Positions 1 through 5,891 of a stretch of 5,891 nucleotides of DNA are shown here, piece after piece. The position numbers and the translations under genes are program-made. Each line of letters opens with the position of its first letter. Position 1 is the first letter of the stretch. The notes under the pieces are model-generated. The model was not told the origin of the DNA and did not search any database. It saw nothing but the letters and a program-made list of their open reading frames with translations. The DNA comes from Actinomycetota bacterium (GTDB taxonomy: Bacteria > Actinomycetota > Actinomycetes > Actinomycetales > Microbacteriaceae), in assembly GCA_009702645.1 (NCBI GenBank), contig WLHO01000048.1, positions 1-5,891 of the forward strand, written 5' to 3'.

Positions 1-1310
1 CCGGATTCGGATCGAATTCGGCAAGTGCCCTACTGAGCCAGTTCCTGAACTGGCTGGAGTATGCAACCAAGAAGGAACGTTTTGAGATTCCCCGGGTGAC
101 TCCGGGCGCTGGCGTGGTACAGGTTCTTACCATTCACGCAGCTAAGGGACTCGAGTGGGACTTTGTTGCGATACCAAACCTGGTCGAAGATGACTTTCCT
201 TCAAAGCCCAGATCAGTTTCCGGTTGGCTATCGGGGGCTGAGCTTCCTTACCCACTTCGTGGAGATGCCGGATCTTTACCGGTGTTTGATTTCCAGAACG
301 CTGCGATTCAATCAGAACTCAAATCCGCGTCTGATCAGTTCAAGGCAGATAACAAAGAGCACCAACTTCGAGAAGAGTTCAGGCTAATTTACGTTGCAAT
401 CACCAGAGCAAAAGAAGCACTTTTGCTTTCTGGCTCCTACTGGAAACCAGCCAACTCTGGTTCTAGAAAGCCATCACGGTTTATGACAGAACTTGCTGAA
501 GGAAACTTCCAGTTCCCAGATCTAGCCTCGGCAGAAAACCCACTTGATCTATCTCCTAGGCAAAAATCTTGGCCCCTGGAGCCAATCGGTGAAGTGCATG
601 CAGCAATTGTTGAGAACTCGGCGTCAGAAGTTGATAAGGCTTCGGCGAAGTTGGATCGAGTAAGCGCTGAAGATCTTAGAAGCTCGAGTATCCACCAGGA
701 GATTGACTTGCTACTTAAAGAGCAAGATGATCGCATCCAAAGACTTGGCCAAGTTGAACTGCCTGTTCGAATCCCGGCATCAAAGTTCAAGGAGTTCATA
801 ACTGATTTGCCGGCGCAAGCTGCGAGGTACCTAAGGCCGGTTCCAACCGAACCTTATCGAGCTACCAAAGCCGGTACCGCTTTTCACTCCTGGGTTGAGG
901 ATTTCATAATCTCGGAAGTTGACCAGGCGCCGCAGGAGATATTTGAGCTAACGGAGATCTTCAAGAACTCCAGGTTCAAGAATCAAAGTCCTGCGGATGT
1001 TGAAATCGAAATCAACCTAACTAGAGGCTCGAACACCTTTGTTTGCAAGTTGGATGCTGTTTTTCAATCCGGAGATCGGTTCGAGATCGTTGACTGGAAG
1101 ACCGGGGCTGCGCCCAAGGACAAGGCCACCGAGCAGCAGATGATTCTCCAGCTTGCTCTATACCGGTTTGCATACTCCGCTCTCAAGAAGATTCCAATTG
1201 AGAAAATCGATGTTTGCTTCTACTTTGTTGGGGACGACATTGAACTGCGCCCGCAGAAGGTTCCAGCTCCAGAAGAGCTAGTGAAGATGTGGGAAGAGCT
1301 GTTTGCTTAG
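1..1310 (+). CDS. adnB: AdnB-like ATP-dependent helicase-nuclease, C-terminal part (5' end outside window)
   Basis: The reading frame is open from the left edge (first whole codon at base 3), so the protein begins upstream. The GTG at 96 is an internal valine, not a start. The visible 435 residues hold the end of an SF1 UvrD/Rep helicase core: motif V (TIHAAKGLEWD, residues 43-53) and motif VI (EEFRLIYVAITRA, 124-136). After a poorly conserved linker of about 130 residues comes a RecB-type PDDEXK nuclease domain. It shows GTAFH (291-295), the metal-binding Asp351 in KLDAVF, Asp364 and Lys366 in VDWKTG, and the Q-x3-Y motif (383-387). Helicase followed by a C-terminal nuclease is the AdnA/AdnB architecture; this heterodimer processes double-strand breaks in actinobacteria. 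AdnB is favoured over AdnA because adnB is normally the downstream gene of the pair and no same-strand partner follows. All nuclease residues are present, so the domain looks active. A hairpin at the stop codon may terminate it. Confidence 0.85.
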   Translation, partial: GFGSNSASALLSQFLNWLEYATKKERFEIPRVTPGAGVVQVLTIHAAKGLEWDFVAIPNLVEDDFPSKPRSVSGWLSGAELPYPLRGDAGSLPVFDFQNAAIQSELKSASDQFKADNKEHQLREEFRLIYVAITRAKEALLLSGSYWKPANSGSRKPSRFMTELAEGNFQFPDLASAENPLDLSPRQKSWPLEPIGEVHAAIVENSASEVDKASAKLDRVSAEDLRSSSIHQEIDLLLKEQDDRIQRLGQVELPVRIPASKFKEFITDLPAQAARYLRPVPTEPYRATKAGTAFHSWVEDFIISEVDQAPQEIFELTEIFKNSRFKNQSPADVEIEINLTRGSNTFVCKLDAVFQSGDRFEIVDWKTGAAPKDKATEQQMILQLALYRFAYSALKKIPIEKIDVCFYFVGDDIELRPQKVPAPEELVKMWEELFA

Positions 1311-1327
1311 AACAGCTCGTCGTTTTT
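1296..1327 (+). terminator. Hairpin over two convergent stop codons, possible intrinsic terminator of adnB
   Basis: GAGCTGTT (1296-1303) and AACAGCTC (1311-1318) form a perfect 8-bp stem around the 7-base loop TGCTTAG. Five T residues (1323-1327) follow the stem after four bases on the plus strand, which suits termination of the adnB transcript. On the minus strand no comparable T tract follows, so termination of the opposing gene here is less likely. Both stop codons (TAG at 1308-1310 plus, TTA at 1307-1309 for the minus gene) lie in the loop. The short U run makes this a moderate rather than strong terminator. Confidence 0.5.
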
Positions 1328-2323
1328 GACAGCAGGAGCTGCTGGCTCACTTGCTAGCTTGGCCTGCGCAATTGAAGCTGCCAGGGGAGCTGCGTGAAGG
1401 CGCTCTGCTTTGCCAGTTTCAACTTCTTCAGTGAGTACCAAAAGCATGCCAACGGCATCTTCGATGATTTCCTGATTACCAGTTGAGTATCCGTGCAGTA
1501 GCCAGCGGGCAAGTTCTAGCTCGCTGTATAGAAGTGCACGCGGCCAAATGTTGCTGTCCGCTCCAGGCCTTGCTTCGAAGTAGCGAGCCATTAGGTTTCT
1601 AGAAAGCTCAGGTGCTGCTCCTCCAAGGATCCAAGAAAGATCTTCGGCTGGGTCTGCGATTCTAAGTCCTGACCAGTGCAGCACTCCAGAAACTTTTCCA
1701 TCCAGTTCGAGAACGCTTTGGCCGTTTAGGCTGCCGTGAATAACAGTTGGCTGGTAGCGGAACAAGCTAGCATCTTCCAGTGCCTGTTCCCAGCGATGCA
1801 GTAAAACAGGTGGAACTTTTCCGGTCTGCGCTGCTCGGTCAAGTTCTGATACGCGGTACTTCAGGTTTGAAGCTGGGTCTAGTTCTGGGAAACCTGCGTT
1901 CTGAACTAGCTCAACTGGAAGTTTGTGGATTGCCGCAATGGAAGTAGCAATACTCAGGGTCAAATCGGAAAGTGGCTCGACTCGGCTGATCTCAATTGGG
2001 TTGCCATAGACGAAATTGAACACCATTGCTCTTGCGCCATCTGAATCCTGGGTGCCACCGACTAGCTCGCTTAGCTCAAAGGGCAGGTTTAGGCGAATAA
2101 CAGGTGTGAAAGTTTTGATAGCTCGAATCTCAGCTTCTAGTTCAGTTCCTGCGCTGGCGCTGTTTGCCATGCGAACTACAAAGTGTTCACCGCTTTTTGC
2201 CGTTAGTAGGGCTGCGTCGAAAGCACCGGAGGCTCCACCATCAAGGTTCTTCACCTGGGCGAAGTCAAACTGGGGAACGGCGTCCTTCGCTAGGGCCGCT
2301 AAAATCAAGGGAGATCTAGCCAT
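1307..2323 (-). CDS. APH-fold phosphotransferase family protein, predicted catalytically inactive
   Basis: This 338-residue protein resembles the aminoglycoside/choline phosphotransferase (APH, PF01636) family. The fold is recognisable from HFVVRM (47-52, the beta strand that normally carries the ATP-binding Lys; here Arg51), the HG-x-L segment (196-199), and W217 with DPAEDLSWIL (224-233). The catalytic positions are altered. The usual HGDLHxGN reads HGSLNGQS, so the catalytic Asp is Ser198 and the metal-binding Asn is Ser203. The usual IDW reads LHW, so the second metal-binding Asp is His216. Phosphotransfer is therefore unlikely, and a pseudokinase, binding or scaffold role is possible. 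The start chosen is the ATG at 2323 (MARSPLILAAL); a TTG at 2341 would add six residues. No Shine-Dalgarno precedes either, but a -10-like element 7 bases before the ATG allows leaderless expression. It converges on adnB and diverges from nudC. Substrate or partner is unknown. Confidence 0.72.
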   Translation of the reverse strand: MARSPLILAALAKDAVPQFDFAQVKNLDGGASGAFDAALLTAKSGEHFVVRMANSASAGTELEAEIRAIKTFTPVIRLNLPFELSELVGGTQDSDGARAMVFNFVYGNPIEISRVEPLSDLTLSIATSIAAIHKLPVELVQNAGFPELDPASNLKYRVSELDRAAQTGKVPPVLLHRWEQALEDASLFRYQPTVIHGSLNGQSVLELDGKVSGVLHWSGLRIADPAEDLSWILGGAAPELSRNLMARYFEARPGADSNIWPRALLYSELELARWLLHGYSTGNQEIIEDAVGMLLVLTEEVETGKAERLHAAPLAASIAQAKLASEPAAPAVKNDELF

Positions 2324-2330
2324 GTTTTTA

Positions 2331-2336
2331 AGGTTA
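2331..2336 (-). promoter_or_regulatory. Candidate -10 element for the phosphotransferase-family gene (leaderless start)
   Basis: Read on the minus strand, TAACCT fits the TANNNT pattern of an actinobacterial housekeeping -10 box. Seven bases separate it from the ATG at 2323, so transcription would begin at or next to the start codon. No Shine-Dalgarno is seen upstream of that ATG, which agrees with a leaderless message. No convincing -35 box is visible at the expected spacing. Confidence 0.35.
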
Positions 2337-2371
2337 GACAACGTTGCCCGATCTATTCAGTTTCGCCACGC

Positions 2372-2377
2372 GAGGGA
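2372..2377 (+). promoter_or_regulatory. Ribosome binding site supporting the GTG start of nudC
   Basis: GAGGGA includes the anti-Shine-Dalgarno-complementary core GAGG (2372-2375), six bases before the GTG at 2382. It competes with a second candidate, AAGGGAG (2307-2313), which sits eight bases before an in-frame ATG at 2322. The GTG is preferred because it places the conserved LPPLARSALDRD segment at the N-terminus, keeps the protein near the usual family length, and leaves room for the divergent gene's promoter. Confidence 0.45.
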
Positions 2378-2381
2378 TAAA

Positions 2382-3332
2382 GTGAGCCAGAATCAGCTGC
2401 CACCACTGGCTCGCTCGGCGCTGGATAGAGACTACTTATTGCGGGCCAATCCCGACCTCTTTTCCGTGCTGCGAGATCAAGCCAGCGCAATGGCAATACT
2501 TATGCATCAGGGCAAGGTCCTACTGGGCCAAGACTTATCCCTTTTACTTGTTCCGTTTAGCTCGGCTCCAGAATCAAAAGTCTTGGTGTATCTGGGAAGA
2601 AGTACCGAGGATGCATCTTCGGTTCCTGCCGGAACCGCAATCTGCCTTGTGGTGATCAATCAGGCGCAAGCTTCCCTGATCGAACCAAACCCAGAGCGTT
2701 GGATTTCTCTTCGGGCAACAGGTGCAGGTCTATCAGATCTTGATGCTGGAATCTTTACCCAGGCTTTGGCTCTAAACAACTGGCACCGAAGCCACAGCTA
2801 TTGCCCAAGCTGCGGAAGTGAAACGCTTGTTGAGCAGGGCGGTTGGGTGCGCAGATGCAAAGCTGAAGATCTGGAGTTGTTTCCAAGAACTGACCCGGCG
2901 GTAATTGTTTCGATCATTGATGAGAAAGATCGAATTCTGCTTGGCTCTCAAGGAATCTGGGAGCAAAATCGCTGGTCGATTCTTGCCGGCTTTGTGGAGC
3001 CAGGGGAGTCGCTCGAAGCGGCAGTAGCCCGAGAGATGAAAGAAGAATCAGGGCTGGATGTCACTGATGCCAAATACACCTATTCGCAAGGCTGGCCTTA
3101 CCCTTACTCACTGATGCTTGGATTCAGCGCAAAGGCAAATTCTTCGCAACAACTTCGCCCTGACGGCGACGAGATTGCAAAACTTCGCTGGTTTTCTCGC
3201 GAGGAACTTGCTGCTGAGGCAAGTCAGATATTGCTTCCTGGTCGGGCCAGCATCTCTCGGGCCATGATTGAGCTTTGGTTTGGTAAGGAACTAGTTTCAG
3301 CGACTGAAAATGCAAGTCATGGCAAACGCTAA
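2382..3332 (+). CDS. nudC: NudC-type NAD(H) pyrophosphatase / NAD-cap hydrolase (Nudix)
   Basis: NudC enzymes split NADH or NAD+ into NMN(H) and AMP, and in E. coli remove the NAD cap from RNA; they act in the cytoplasm. The 316-residue product matches the family length. In order it has an N-terminal domain, a zinc-ribbon remnant (Cys141, Cys144, Cys159), the segment FPRTDPAVIVSI (167-178), and a complete Nudix box (G203-x5-E209-x7-R217-E218, E221-E222, G224). The NudC signature follows as SQGWPYPYS (235-243). Two deviations stand out: the expected fourth zinc Cys is Glu162, and the first Pro of the usual SQPWPFPxS is Gly237. All Nudix metal-binding glutamates are present, so hydrolase activity is expected, while the altered signature leaves NAD(H) specificity open. 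The start is GTG 2382; an ATG at 2322 would add 20 unconserved residues and make its start codon overlap the divergent gene's ATG. The 3' end overlaps uvrD2, suggesting an operon. Confidence 0.88.
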   Translation: MSQNQLPPLARSALDRDYLLRANPDLFSVLRDQASAMAILMHQGKVLLGQDLSLLLVPFSSAPESKVLVYLGRSTEDASSVPAGTAICLVVINQAQASLIEPNPERWISLRATGAGLSDLDAGIFTQALALNNWHRSHSYCPSCGSETLVEQGGWVRRCKAEDLELFPRTDPAVIVSIIDEKDRILLGSQGIWEQNRWSILAGFVEPGESLEAAVAREMKEESGLDVTDAKYTYSQGWPYPYSLMLGFSAKANSSQQLRPDGDEIAKLRWFSREELAAEASQILLPGRASISRAMIELWFGKELVSATENASHGKR

Positions 3333-5007
3333 CGCCGAGAGCATTCTTGCAGGGCTTGATCCCAAACAACAGGTTGCTGCTCAATCGCTGGTAGGACCGA
3401 CCTGCATTCTTGCCGGTGCAGGAACAGGCAAAACCAGAACAGTCACCCATCGCATTGCCTATGGAATTGCAACTGGGCATTTCGCAGCTAATCGAGTGTT
3501 GGCACTGACCTATACAAATCGTGCAGCAGGGGAACTTCGTTCCAGGCTTCGATCCCTTGGTGTTGGGGCAGTGTCGGTTAGGACGTTTCACGCAGCTGCT
3601 CTTGCACAGCTTGAGTACTTCTGGCCGCAACTAGTTGGAGTTCCAGCTCCATCGATTTTGGATTCGAAGGCAAAGCTGATTGGAATTGCCGCCAAGTCTC
3701 TATCGATCAATCTCGATAATGCAGCCCTTAGGGACATGGCAAGTGAGATTGAGTGGCGAAAGTACTCGATGTTATCGATGGATGAGTACGCGCAGCTTGC
3801 AGATTCCAGACCCAAGGTTGCCGGACTCTCCTTTCAGAAAAATCTGGAGATCCAAAAACTTTACGAGCAGGAGAAGATTCGCGCACAAAAACTTGATTGG
3901 GAAGATGTTCTAGTTCTAACTCTTGGGCTTCTAAAAGCAGAACCTCGTGCGCTAGCTCATGTTCAGAGTCAGTATCGATTCTTCACAGTCGATGAGTACC
4001 AGGACATTTCTCCCTTGCAGCATGCTTTATTGGATCAGTGGCTTGGTGAGCACGCTGAGCTTTGCGTCGTGGGAGATCCGAACCAGACCATCTACTCCTT
4101 CACTGGCGCAAGTAGTGAATTTCTTCGAAACTTTGCAGATCGATTCCCGGGAGCCAGCGTTGTTGATCTAACAACCAACTACCGCTCCACAAAGCAGATT
4201 GTTGCCTTCGCGAATCGACTAACCAGCGATGCAGCCTTGGGTGGAGAACTAGAGGCGGCAGGACCTGCCGGTCTTGCTCCACAAGTTGCAAGTTTCGAAT
4301 CTTCGGCAGCTGAAGCTAAGGCTGTTGCCACAGCAATCTCTGAAGCGATAGCTGGTGGGGTATCTAAAAGCGATATCGCAGTTTTGTATCGAATCAATAA
4401 CCAGTCTGAGCTTCTGGAGCGGGCATTGGACGCTCTTGGAATCAGCTATCAACTTCGCGGGGGAGAGAGATTTTTTGCTCGGGCTGAAATCAAAAGTGCA
4501 GTGCAGCTAATTCGCGCAGAAGCGCTAAGCCCATCGGGTAAGCCTTTGCACCAGGCAGTAAGCGACATTGTTCGCTCTCTTGGTTGGCAAGCTAACAAGC
4601 CAACTGAAGTTGGCGTTGTTGCAAGCAAGTGGGAAGCGCTAAACGCTTTGCTGTTGATGCTGGATGATCTTCCAGAAGGTGCTGGAATTAAGGATTTCGC
4701 ACTTGAGCTTGCAGACCGCGCTCACTCGCAGCACGAACCGACCACCGAAGCTGTGACGCTATCGACTATTCACGCAGCTAAGGGCTTGGAATGGCCAATG
4801 GTTTTTATCGTTGGACTCAACGAGGGCTATCTACCAATTACCTACGCTAAGACTGATGCGGCGATTCAAGAAGAGAAGCGACTGCTGTATGTGGGTATCA
4901 CTAGAGCAATGCGAGATCTAAGGCTTTCTTTTGCAACTTTTGATGCGTCCAGGGAAAGATCACCGTCGCGCTTTATTGCGGTCTTACAACCTGGTTTAGC
5001 TAAGTAG
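3310..5007 (+). CDS. uvrD2: UvrD2-like SF1A DNA helicase, short form without HRDC domain
   Basis: This is a 3'-5' ATP-dependent DNA helicase of the UvrD/PcrA/Rep group, expected to act in DNA repair and replication-fork maintenance. All core motifs are visible: Gln20 region (LDPKQQ), Walker A AGAGTGKT (35-42), Ia TYTNRAAGEL (67-76), DEYQD Walker B (228-232), motif III VGDPNQTIYSFTGA (254-267), motif IV NYR (290-292), motif V TIHAAKGLEW (486-495) and motif VI EEKRLLYVGITRA (521-533). It ends 32 residues after motif VI. Mycobacterial UvrD2 is about 700 residues, with a tetracysteine segment and a C-terminal HRDC domain; both are absent here. The uvrD2 name rests on the short 2A/2B region and the nudC neighbourhood. 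The start is ATG 3310; ATG 3319 (MANANAESIL) is equally possible, since neither has a close Shine-Dalgarno. Translation is probably coupled to nudC, which overlaps it by 23 bp. Confidence 0.88.
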   Translation: MQVMANANAESILAGLDPKQQVAAQSLVGPTCILAGAGTGKTRTVTHRIAYGIATGHFAANRVLALTYTNRAAGELRSRLRSLGVGAVSVRTFHAAALAQLEYFWPQLVGVPAPSILDSKAKLIGIAAKSLSINLDNAALRDMASEIEWRKYSMLSMDEYAQLADSRPKVAGLSFQKNLEIQKLYEQEKIRAQKLDWEDVLVLTLGLLKAEPRALAHVQSQYRFFTVDEYQDISPLQHALLDQWLGEHAELCVVGDPNQTIYSFTGASSEFLRNFADRFPGASVVDLTTNYRSTKQIVAFANRLTSDAALGGELEAAGPAGLAPQVASFESSAAEAKAVATAISEAIAGGVSKSDIAVLYRINNQSELLERALDALGISYQLRGGERFFARAEIKSAVQLIRAEALSPSGKPLHQAVSDIVRSLGWQANKPTEVGVVASKWEALNALLLMLDDLPEGAGIKDFALELADRAHSQHEPTTEAVTLSTIHAAKGLEWPMVFIVGLNEGYLPITYAKTDAAIQEEKRLLYVGITRAMRDLRLSFATFDASRERSPSRFIAVLQPGLAK

Positions 5008-5891
5008 GTCCCGAAGGGCTGCGTCCATGTCATCTTCTGGCGCACCGTTGGAAAGCTTGGCAATCAATGCACTCGGGTCGGCAATGTCGGCCTCGGTTGG
5101 TAAAAGATCAGGGTGTGACCAGATGGCGTCACGCTTTTGAATTCCAACTGCTTCAGTGACCGCATTCCACATCGCTGATGCTTCGCGAAGTTTTCTTGGA
5201 CGAAGCTCAAGTCCAATCAAAGTAAGGAAGGTCTTCTCAGCAGGACCTCCCGAGGAGCGCTTTCTGCGCACAAGTTCTGCAATCGCAGCTGATCTTGGAA
5301 GACGAATCGTTGCTGCTTGAGTCACGCAATCAACCCAGCCTTCAATTAGGGCCAGCACAGTCTCGATGCGCTCCAGTGCAATTGTCTGCGCAGGAGTTCG
5401 TGGAGCAATCAGGGCACCTGATTCAAAGGCTTTTTGGATGTTGCCAATCTCGGCCGGATCGAAGTTTTCAGACATCTCGACAATTCGAGTGTTGTCGATT
5501 GAGATCTCACGAGCGTAGGCGGTAATCAGATTCACCGTGTATTCGCGAAGCCACTTGCTTTGCTTGAAGAGTCTGGCGTGGGCAAGCTCGCGAACTACAA
5601 AGTAGAAATAAACCTGATCGGATTCTTCCTCAAGGGATTCCACTAGTTCGGCTAGGTTTTGGGCAACAAATGCCGGACGCGGCTCTTTGAAGATCGGAAG
5701 GCCAATATCGCCAGCACTGAGAACTTCTTCCGATAGCCGTCCGAGTGCTTGACCCATCTGCATGGCAAACATCACTGAGCCTGCAGATTTCATGATTCCA
5801 CTGGCTTGAGACATAAATCCCGAAAATTCCTCCGGGAGATTCTCTTGGAAGTTTTCAGTCAAAGCTTCAGACATTCGGTTGGCAACCGGAG
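4996..5891 (-). CDS. Zincin_2/DUF2342 family putative zinc metalloprotease, C-terminal part (5' end outside window)
   Basis: The frame stays open through the right edge: upstream of the ATG at 5874 come the codons for PVANR, matching the family's conserved block before the predicted active site. The protein therefore starts outside the window, and the ATG is probably internal. Visible family features, numbered from that Met, are a Gly/Met-rich segment (FAMQMGQALGRLSEEVLS, 36-53), the nearly invariant DIGLP (56-60), the RELAHARLF segment (95-103) that corresponds to the family's predicted metal-site REAAHxRLF, and EGWVD (178-182). The acidic tail DDMDAALRDLL (281-291) is also typical. No canonical HExxH is visible; to my knowledge that is normal for this family (PF10103; TIGR03624/TIGR03883-like). 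The intact family protein is usually about 400-480 residues, so roughly a third is missing. No signal peptide can be assessed. Substrate is unknown. It is convergent with uvrD2, with a 12-bp overlap. Confidence 0.83.
   Translation of the reverse strand, partial: PVANRMSEALTENFQENLPEEFSGFMSQASGIMKSAGSVMFAMQMGQALGRLSEEVLSAGDIGLPIFKEPRPAFVAQNLAELVESLEEESDQVYFYFVVRELAHARLFKQSKWLREYTVNLITAYAREISIDNTRIVEMSENFDPAEIGNIQKAFESGALIAPRTPAQTIALERIETVLALIEGWVDCVTQAATIRLPRSAAIAELVRRKRSSGGPAEKTFLTLIGLELRPRKLREASAMWNAVTEAVGIQKRDAIWSHPDLLPTEADIADPSALIAKLSNGAPEDDMDAALRDLLS

Noticed and set aside
96..98. GTG as the start of the first gene
   Set aside because: The frame is open upstream to the window edge, and starting here would remove nearly the whole helicase core of a gene whose motif V begins just downstream.
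437..799. 120-codon minus-strand reading frame inside adnB
   Set aside because: Antisense to conserved adnB coding sequence, Ser-rich translation, no family resemblance.
2300..2305. TAAAAT as a -10 box for nudC
   Set aside because: It matches TATAAT at five of six positions, but there is no -35 box at the right spacing and it lies inside the opposing coding sequence; not strong enough to list.
2016..2321. Upstream extension of the nudC frame to an ATG at 2016
   Set aside because: The extra residues show no NudC similarity and are antisense to the well-supported phosphotransferase-family gene.
3124..3630. 168-codon minus-strand reading frame across the nudC/uvrD2 junction
   Set aside because: Cys-rich low-information translation with no recognisable domain, lying antisense to two clear genes.
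132..4784. Identical 17-base sequence ATTCACGCAGCTAAGGG at 132-148 and 4768-4784
   Set aside because: Both copies encode helicase motif V (IHAAKG) in the same frame, so shared ancestry and codon choice explain them without a mobile or regulatory repeat.
5010..5018. CCC-GAA-GGG mini-hairpin after the uvrD2 stop
   Set aside because: A three-base-pair stem with a three-base loop and no T tract, inside the opposing coding sequence; too weak to call a terminator.
1..5891. CRISPR array, transposon ends, tRNA/rRNA, toxin-antitoxin or phage-defence cassette
   Set aside because: No regularly spaced repeats, terminal inverted repeats, structural RNA genes or defence-type domains were seen; the helicase-nuclease fits AdnB repair function better than an anti-phage system.

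Overview
The window looks like ordinary chromosomal DNA from an actinobacterium. It carries the end of an AdnB-type helicase-nuclease, then a NudC-type Nudix hydrolase, a UvrD2-type helicase and a zincin_2/DUF2342 metalloprotease. From memory, this neighbourhood (adnA-adnB, nudC, uvrD2, DUF2342 protease) is conserved across Actinobacteria including Mycobacterium. The base composition is close to balanced by eye and far from the high GC of most actinobacteria. That, with the compact gene spacing, suggests a streamlined low-GC lineage such as a freshwater or marine Microbacteriaceae (Rhodoluna/Aquiluna-like). This placement is inference and rests on no marker gene.

Layout. Bases 1-1310 (+) hold the C-terminal part of the AdnB-like protein, whose 5' end lies outside the window. 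Bases 1307-2323 (-) hold an APH-fold phosphotransferase homologue whose catalytic residues are replaced. Its stop overlaps the adnB stop by 4 bp, inside the loop of a perfect 8-bp hairpin. A short divergent region (about 2324-2381) separates it from a plus-strand pair: nudC (2382-3332) and uvrD2 (3310-5007), which overlap by 23 bp and are probably co-transcribed. On the minus strand, 4996-5891 is the C-terminal part of a zincin_2 metalloprotease; it converges on uvrD2 with a 12-bp overlap and runs off the right edge. There is essentially no non-coding DNA apart from the divergent region.

How the genes relate. AdnB and UvrD2 are SF1 helicases acting on DNA ends and damaged DNA. NudC hydrolyses NAD(H) and can remove NAD caps from RNA. 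The phosphotransferase homologue and the metalloprotease have no established substrate. I see no mobile element, CRISPR array, RNA gene, phage gene or defence cassette, and no evidence of a new multi-gene system. The points worth a second look are the predicted pseudokinase, the short UvrD2, the altered NudC signature and the tight gene junctions.
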